A stretch of 9,560 bases of DNA from JABFRJ01 sp031409695 (GTDB lineage Bacteria > Pseudomonadota > Alphaproteobacteria > Rhizobiales > Hyphomicrobiaceae). The notes under the pieces are model-generated. The model was not told where the DNA came from and did no database searches. It saw only the letters and a program-made list of their open reading frames with translations. The first letter of the stretch is position 1, and every line of letters begins with the position of its first letter. The stretch lies in assembly GCA_031409695.1 (NCBI GenBank), contig JANNXS010000440.1:1-9560 (forward strand). The letters are read 5' to 3'. The position numbers and the translations under genes are program-made. Positions 6,776-9,560 of the stretch are shown here, in pieces.

Positions 6776-8110
6776 TTAATCCGCCACGGTCGACGACGGC
6801 GTTAGAAGGCTCTCGAAATTTTGTGCGCCTTCGTTTTTCCAAGACTGCAGCACGAAGACGATCATGGCAACGGTGCCGACCGCCAGCATCACATAGAGCC
6901 AATGCAGCGGCGTTCCAAAGGCCTGGAACACGGCGAGGACGGCGCCAGCGCTGGTCATATAGGCAGCGTTGAGCACGTTTACAGAAGCGATCACGCGCGC
7001 GCGCTTATCGGCGTCGGCCCAGCTCTGCACAGCGGCAAACGCTGGCACAATGTACAGGCCACCGCCGATGGCGAGACCGAACAAGCAGACACCAGCTCCA
7101 ATGCCGCGCTTTGAGGTGGCAAAGTCGAAAAGACCAATCGGTTGCGCGGAGGTAGGCACCAAGGCGGCGACCAGGGCGAGGCCAAGGGCGAACACGGCGA
7201 TCATTGCGCCTCCGAGAGGCACGAGCGCGAGGTTTGGCGTATCGTGGCTAACGCGGGCGGCGAGGAGTGAGCCAATGGCAATGCCGATGGTAAACACCAT
7301 CAGTGCACCGCTGTAGACGTACTCATTGCCGCCGAGCGTGTCTTTGATGAGGACTGGAAGCAGTGACATGGCAACGACGCCAACGAGCCAGAACCATGAT
7401 GTAACATGGCCGCCGACCGACAGTCGTGGGTCCGCGCGCAGTTCGGCAAGGAGTGCAAATGTCGATATCAGGGGATTGCGGGCAATTGAAATGTTTGGCG
7501 CCGCGGGACCGGACCTCGGAATCATCCGAGCAAACAGCCAGCAGGCAACCGCGAGCACAACAATAATTGCAACGATAAGCTCAGGGCTCTTGCTTTGCGT
7601 CACAGCAATAGAGCCACCGAGTGTACCAAGGAGGATGGCCATGAAGGTTGCCCCTTCGACCAGGGCGTTTCCGGACGACAGTTCTGAAGTCGAAAGCTTC
7701 TCGGGCAGAATGCCATACTTTACCGGGCCGAACAGGGCGCCAACGATGCCAAAGCCAAGAAGCGCGACGAACAAAAGTGGAATTGAGTGCAAGTAAAATC
7801 CCACCGCTGCGAGCAAAGCAACAGGGATCTCAGCCAGCTTGATTCGTTCGGCAACGCGGGCTTTATCGAACTTGTCGGCCAACTCACCGCCAAGCGCTGA
7901 GAGGAAGAAAAATGGTGCAATAAAGATGACGCCAGAAAGCGTGATCAGCAGCCCAGCTGTTTTAGGATCTTTAGCTGCCAGCTCCGTGCCAAACCCAAAC
8001 AAGATGAGCATGCCAAGCGCGTTCTTCAGGAAGTTATCATTCAAGGCCGAGCAGAACTGACACCAAAACAGCGGCACGAAGCGGCGTTCGGTCATCAGAG
8101 ACTTAATCAT
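6776..8110 (-). CDS. MFS transporter, LplT/Aas lysophospholipid transporter type
   Basis: This 444-residue, about 12-span inner-membrane protein belongs to the major facilitator family branch of LplT and the MFS half of Aas-type fusions. LplT flips lysophospholipids across the inner membrane for re-acylation. Visible hallmarks are PLFWCQFCSALNDNFLKNAL (13-32), a motif A-like loop GGELADKFDKARVAERIK (74-91), GALFGPVKYGILP (124-136) and NALVEGATFMAILLGT (148-163). In many alphaproteobacteria this domain is fused to, or next to, a PlsC-like acyltransferase and acyl-ACP synthetase; neither is present here. The start is uncertain. ATG 8110 (MIKSLMTERRF) and ATG 8095 (MTERRF) both fit the family, and neither has a Shine-Dalgarno sequence. 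The frame also stays open to a GTG at 8185, which would add 25 residues encoded largely by the pentanucleotide repeat. The lipid substrate is inferred from family resemblance. Confidence 0.9.
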   Translation of the reverse strand: MIKSLMTERRFVPLFWCQFCSALNDNFLKNALGMLILFGFGTELAAKDPKTAGLLITLSGVIFIAPFFFLSALGGELADKFDKARVAERIKLAEIPVALLAAVGFYLHSIPLLFVALLGFGIVGALFGPVKYGILPEKLSTSELSSGNALVEGATFMAILLGTLGGSIAVTQSKSPELIVAIIVVLAVACWLFARMIPRSGPAAPNISIARNPLISTFALLAELRADPRLSVGGHVTSWFWLVGVVAMSLLPVLIKDTLGGNEYVYSGALMVFTIGIAIGSLLAARVSHDTPNLALVPLGGAMIAVFALGLALVAALVPTSAQPIGLFDFATSKRGIGAGVCLFGLAIGGGLYIVPAFAAVQSWADADKRARVIASVNVLNAAYMTSAGAVLAVFQAFGTPLHWLYVMLAVGTVAMIVFVLQSWKNEGAQNFESLLTPSSTVAD

Positions 8111-8131
8111 TGGGAGGGTCCAGGTCAGGCA

Positions 8132-8181
8132 GGAAGGGAAGGGAAGGGAAGGGAACGGAAGGGAACGGAAGGAGAGGGAAG
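8132..8181. repeat. GGAAG pentanucleotide tandem repeat with G-quadruplex motif
   Basis: Eight consecutive 5-nt units run from 8132 to 8171: four GGAAG, then GGAAC, GGAAG, GGAAC, GGAAG. They are followed by a degenerate GAGAG and a final GGAAG ending at 8181. The segment 8136-8153 has four GGG tracts separated by AA, a canonical G-quadruplex motif on the plus strand, which is the template strand of the MFS gene. The MFS mRNA would carry the complementary C/U-rich tract 22 to 71 bases before its ATG at 8110. Five is not a multiple of three, so a change in unit number would shift any reading frame running through it. Confidence 0.85.
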
Positions 8182-8208
8182 TCACGCAGGGCGTCCGAAG
8201 ATCTGACT

Positions 8209-8238
8209 TTGATTCGATCGCTTGAGTGTTGCCATAAT
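8209..8238 (+). promoter_or_regulatory. candidate promoter toward the HPF-like gene
   Basis: TTGATT (8209-8214) and CATAAT (8233-8238) are separated by 18 bases and match the sigma-70 consensus at four and five positions. Transcription would begin near 8245, giving a leader of about 285 nt before the HPF-like start. That is long, so a nearer promoter without recognisable consensus is equally possible. Confidence 0.3.
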
Positions 8239-8529
8239 AGCCGCTCGAAATCGTTGATACGACAACCCCAAAACACTTACGGGTCCGCGTGGCGCTAGCG
8301 CATCAGCGCATGTGAACAACGTTCATTTAACCCATAAATCGATACCTTGCAAATCAAATCGCGGTCGGATCACCGTGATATTGCCAAGCAACAGCCTGAG
8401 AGTTGAAGCGAACGCCCAGCGATCGCTCGGGGGATCGCAAATAATACGAGATGATCCAAGACACCGAGCATTTCTCGTGCTTCACTCTGTTGTCTCTGGT
8501 CTCCGGCGCAACCGCAGAAGGACGGACAC

Positions 8530-8901
8530 ATGATCCCCGACATCCATTTCCATGGACTCGAGAAGAGCGAGGCCATCGAGGCTAAAGTGCGAGACAAAGT
8601 CGCAAAGCTTCATCGGCACTTTGGCCGGATGTCTGCTTGCCGCGTGGTACTTGAGGCCCCCCAGCGGAATGCGGCAAAGGCAAAACAGTTTCGTGTGAAG
8701 ATCGAAATCTCAATTCCCAATGGTGCGCCATTGGTCGTCTCCCATGACCGCGAGGGCGCGAGTGCAAATGAAGATTTGCCGCTTGCCATCCGCGACGCAT
8801 TTGAGGCTGCGACGCGCAGGGTCGACGAGTTGGGTGACCGGAGGGCGAACCACGGACGCACCGAGACCAGTCGGCGCCGACCCTCTGAAGACGCAGTTTG
8901 A
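8530..8901 (+). CDS. short HPF/RaiA-family ribosome-associated protein
   Basis: This 123-residue protein has the beta-alpha-beta-beta-beta-alpha pattern of ribosome hibernation factors (HPF, RaiA/YfiA, 'sigma-54 modulation protein'). These bind the 30S decoding centre and silence or store ribosomes under stress. Family features are IHFHGLEKSEAIEAKVRDKV (5-24), then KLHRHFGRMSACRVVLEAP (26-44), KQFRVKIEISIPNG (54-67) and a C-terminal helix LAIRDAFEAATRRVDEL (85-101). The last 20 or so residues are basic and lack the dimerisation domain of long HPF (about 190 residues). The ATG at 8530 is supported by AGAAGGA (8516-8522) seven bases upstream. In many alphaproteobacteria the long hpf gene follows rpoN; this one does not, so it is probably a separate stress- or hypoxia-linked paralogue. 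That regulation is inference. Confidence 0.88.
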   Translation: MIPDIHFHGLEKSEAIEAKVRDKVAKLHRHFGRMSACRVVLEAPQRNAAKAKQFRVKIEISIPNGAPLVVSHDREGASANEDLPLAIRDAFEAATRRVDELGDRRANHGRTETSRRRPSEDAV

Positions 8902-8916
8902 CATTGCGCCAGTTAG

Positions 8917-8952
8917 CCGGGCCGCTCAGGGCGGGAAGATTTAGTGGCCCGG
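8917..8952 (+). other. GC-rich inverted repeat after the HPF-like gene
   Basis: CCGGGCC (8917-8923) and GGCCCGG (8946-8952) form a perfect 7-bp stem around a 22-nt loop, 15 bases after the HPF-like stop. No U-run follows, so it is not a classical intrinsic terminator. It could still stabilise or end the transcript, or it could be chance in GC-rich DNA. Confidence 0.3.
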
Positions 8953-9009
8953 ACCAACACCCTTACCCAAGTGTGCGCAGCCAATAGCCGGTACTCGCTT
9001 TCAGGCGAT

Positions 9010-9038
9010 TTTTCGTCCCGGGAGAATTGTGCTAACCT
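9010..9038 (+). promoter_or_regulatory. candidate promoter of the DUF459 gene
   Basis: TTTTCG (9010-9015) and TAACCT (9033-9038) are spaced by exactly 17 bases. The -10 is preceded by TGTGC, as in many alphaproteobacterial promoters. Transcription would begin near 9045, in front of the GGAG that serves the TTG start at 9065. If real, this excludes the alternative GTG start at 9029. Confidence 0.3.
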
Positions 9039-9064
9039 TTGCGTCGCAGCATTGGAGCCAAGCC

Positions 9065-9560
9065 TTGATCACGTCGCGCTTCACCCGCCGTTTCCCGCAA
9101 CGAGCCATCCCACAGCTTGCCATGTCGGCAGTGGTGCTCGCGGTCATTTTGACCACCTGTCCGCCCCTGGTTTTGGCCCAGATTGCGGCCCAGACGGCCA
9201 GTACTGACAGCACAACCGCAGGCTTGACGCCGTTTCCTGAGAGCGATGTTTACAAATTGCAGGTCTACGGCGACGGCTTTGCCGATGGCTTGAGCGCTGG
9301 CATCGTTGACGTTCTTGCCAATACAGCCCGCGTCCAGGTGCAAAGGAAACACAAGCCAATTGGGTCGCTCGTACGGGCAGAGTGGGAGGAGGACATAAGG
9401 ACCGAAGAGGCTTCAAAGGAGACGGTCCACATCGGCGTCCTGATGTTAGGACTGAGTGATCGTCAGATCATTCGGCCGGCACCGGGAGTAAAACCGCTTT
9501 CGGTTGGCTCTGACGAGTGGCGGGACGAGTACGGCCGCCGCCTTGATCGCGTGATAGAGA
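9065..9560 (+). CDS. exported DUF459 (SGNH-like) protein, 3' partial
   Basis: The frame is open to the end of the window, so only the first 165 residues are visible. A signal peptide is clear: a basic n-region with SRFTRRFPQR, a hydrophobic core MSAVVLAVILTTC and a probable cleavage after LVLA, giving a periplasmic or envelope protein. The mature part has KLQVYGDGFADGLSAGI, matching block I of the DUF459 branch of SGNH hydrolases, and later VLMLGLSDRQIIRP, matching the block around 'GxNDRQ'. The nucleophile serine of GDSL is glycine here (GDGF), and the Asn of GxND is serine (GLSD), so hydrolase activity is doubtful. DUF459 proteins are common in Hyphomicrobiales, with no firmly known role to my knowledge. 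TTG 9065 is preferred because GGAG lies seven bases upstream (9054-9057). GTG 9029, after GGGAGA, would add 12 residues. Confidence 0.78.
   Translation, partial: MITSRFTRRFPQRAIPQLAMSAVVLAVILTTCPPLVLAQIAAQTASTDSTTAGLTPFPESDVYKLQVYGDGFADGLSAGIVDVLANTARVQVQRKHKPIGSLVRAEWEEDIRTEEASKETVHIGVLMLGLSDRQIIRPAPGVKPLSVGSDEWRDEYGRRLDRVIE

Larger units (their letters stand above)
8111..8529. other. 419-bp divergent intergenic region
   Basis: This gap lies between the divergent MFS (-) and HPF-like (+) genes and holds no convincing gene. It contains the GGAAG repeat next to the MFS start. It also has a possible plus-strand promoter at 8209-8238, a perfect 10-bp palindrome GCGCTAGCGC (8292-8301), an inverted repeat TGAAC-AAC-GTTCA (8313-8325), and a 6-bp hairpin GCGATC/GATCGC with an 8-nt loop (8419-8438). 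On the minus strand TATTAT appears opposite 8234-8239 as a possible -10 for the MFS gene, but with no well-spaced -35. A small RNA is possible, but nothing in the sequence requires one. Confidence 0.5.

Noticed and set aside
8253..8266. FNR-like site GTTG-N6-CAAC
   Set aside because: It lacks the TTGAT-N4-ATCAA core and the repeat is only 4 bp per arm, which is expected by chance.
8313..8325. SOS/LexA-like box TGAAC-AAC-GTTCA
   Set aside because: The spacing of three does not fit GTTC-N7-GTTC of alphaproteobacteria or GAAC-N7-GTTC, and the adjacent genes are not SOS genes.
9029..9064. GTG start for the DUF459 protein
   Set aside because: The GGGAGA before it is only about four bases away and the GTG overlaps a plausible -10. 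TTG 9065 has a better placed GGAG and gives a signal peptide of normal length. It is kept as an alternative.

Overview
The window looks like ordinary chromosomal DNA of an alphaproteobacterium, most likely from the Hyphomicrobiales. The evidence is moderately high GC and the close resemblance of the RecG, Aas/LplT-type transporter, short HPF/RaiA protein, COG3743-like helix-hairpin-helix protein and DUF459 protein to families common in that order. Assignments rest on reading motifs by eye and on remembered family sequences; no database search was run. I see no phage, IS element, transposase, CRISPR array, toxin-antitoxin pair, tRNA or rRNA.

Layout. Bases 3-947 (+) hold the 3' part of an RsmC-like rRNA guanine-N2 methyltransferase that starts before the window. 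Bases 1029-3137 (+) hold a complete recG helicase gene. Bases 3138-3419 form a gene-free gap containing two inverted, about 82% identical hairpin elements around a third hairpin, resembling a REP/BIME dispersed palindrome. Bases 3420-4184 (-) encode an SDR oxidoreductase of the gluconate 5-dehydrogenase type. Divergent from it, 4363-5214 (+) encodes UgpE, one of the two permease subunits of the glycerol-3-phosphate ABC importer, without its partners. It converges at 11 bp on 5226-6557 (-), a 443-residue protein with one helix-hairpin-helix domain and a long Pro/Ala-rich tail.

Bases 6776-8110 (-) encode an LplT/Aas-type MFS transporter that stands alone, without the acyltransferase it is often fused to. 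Its upstream region carries a GGAAG pentanucleotide repeat that is also a canonical G-quadruplex motif. Bases 8530-8901 (+) encode a short HPF/RaiA-type ribosome-associated protein. Bases 9065-9560 (+) hold the start of an exported DUF459 (SGNH-like) protein that runs off the window and has lost recognisable catalytic residues.

The genes do not form one pathway. Strand switches and gaps suggest mostly single-gene transcription units: translation/ribosome maintenance (rsmC-like, hpf-like), recombination (recG), carbon and phosphate uptake or metabolism (SDR, ugpE), envelope lipid handling (MFS) and envelope biology (DUF459). I did not find a convincing new multi-gene system. The items most worth a second look are the REP-like pair with a compensatory stem change, the repeat upstream of the transporter, the unassigned helix-hairpin-helix protein and the orphan ugpE.
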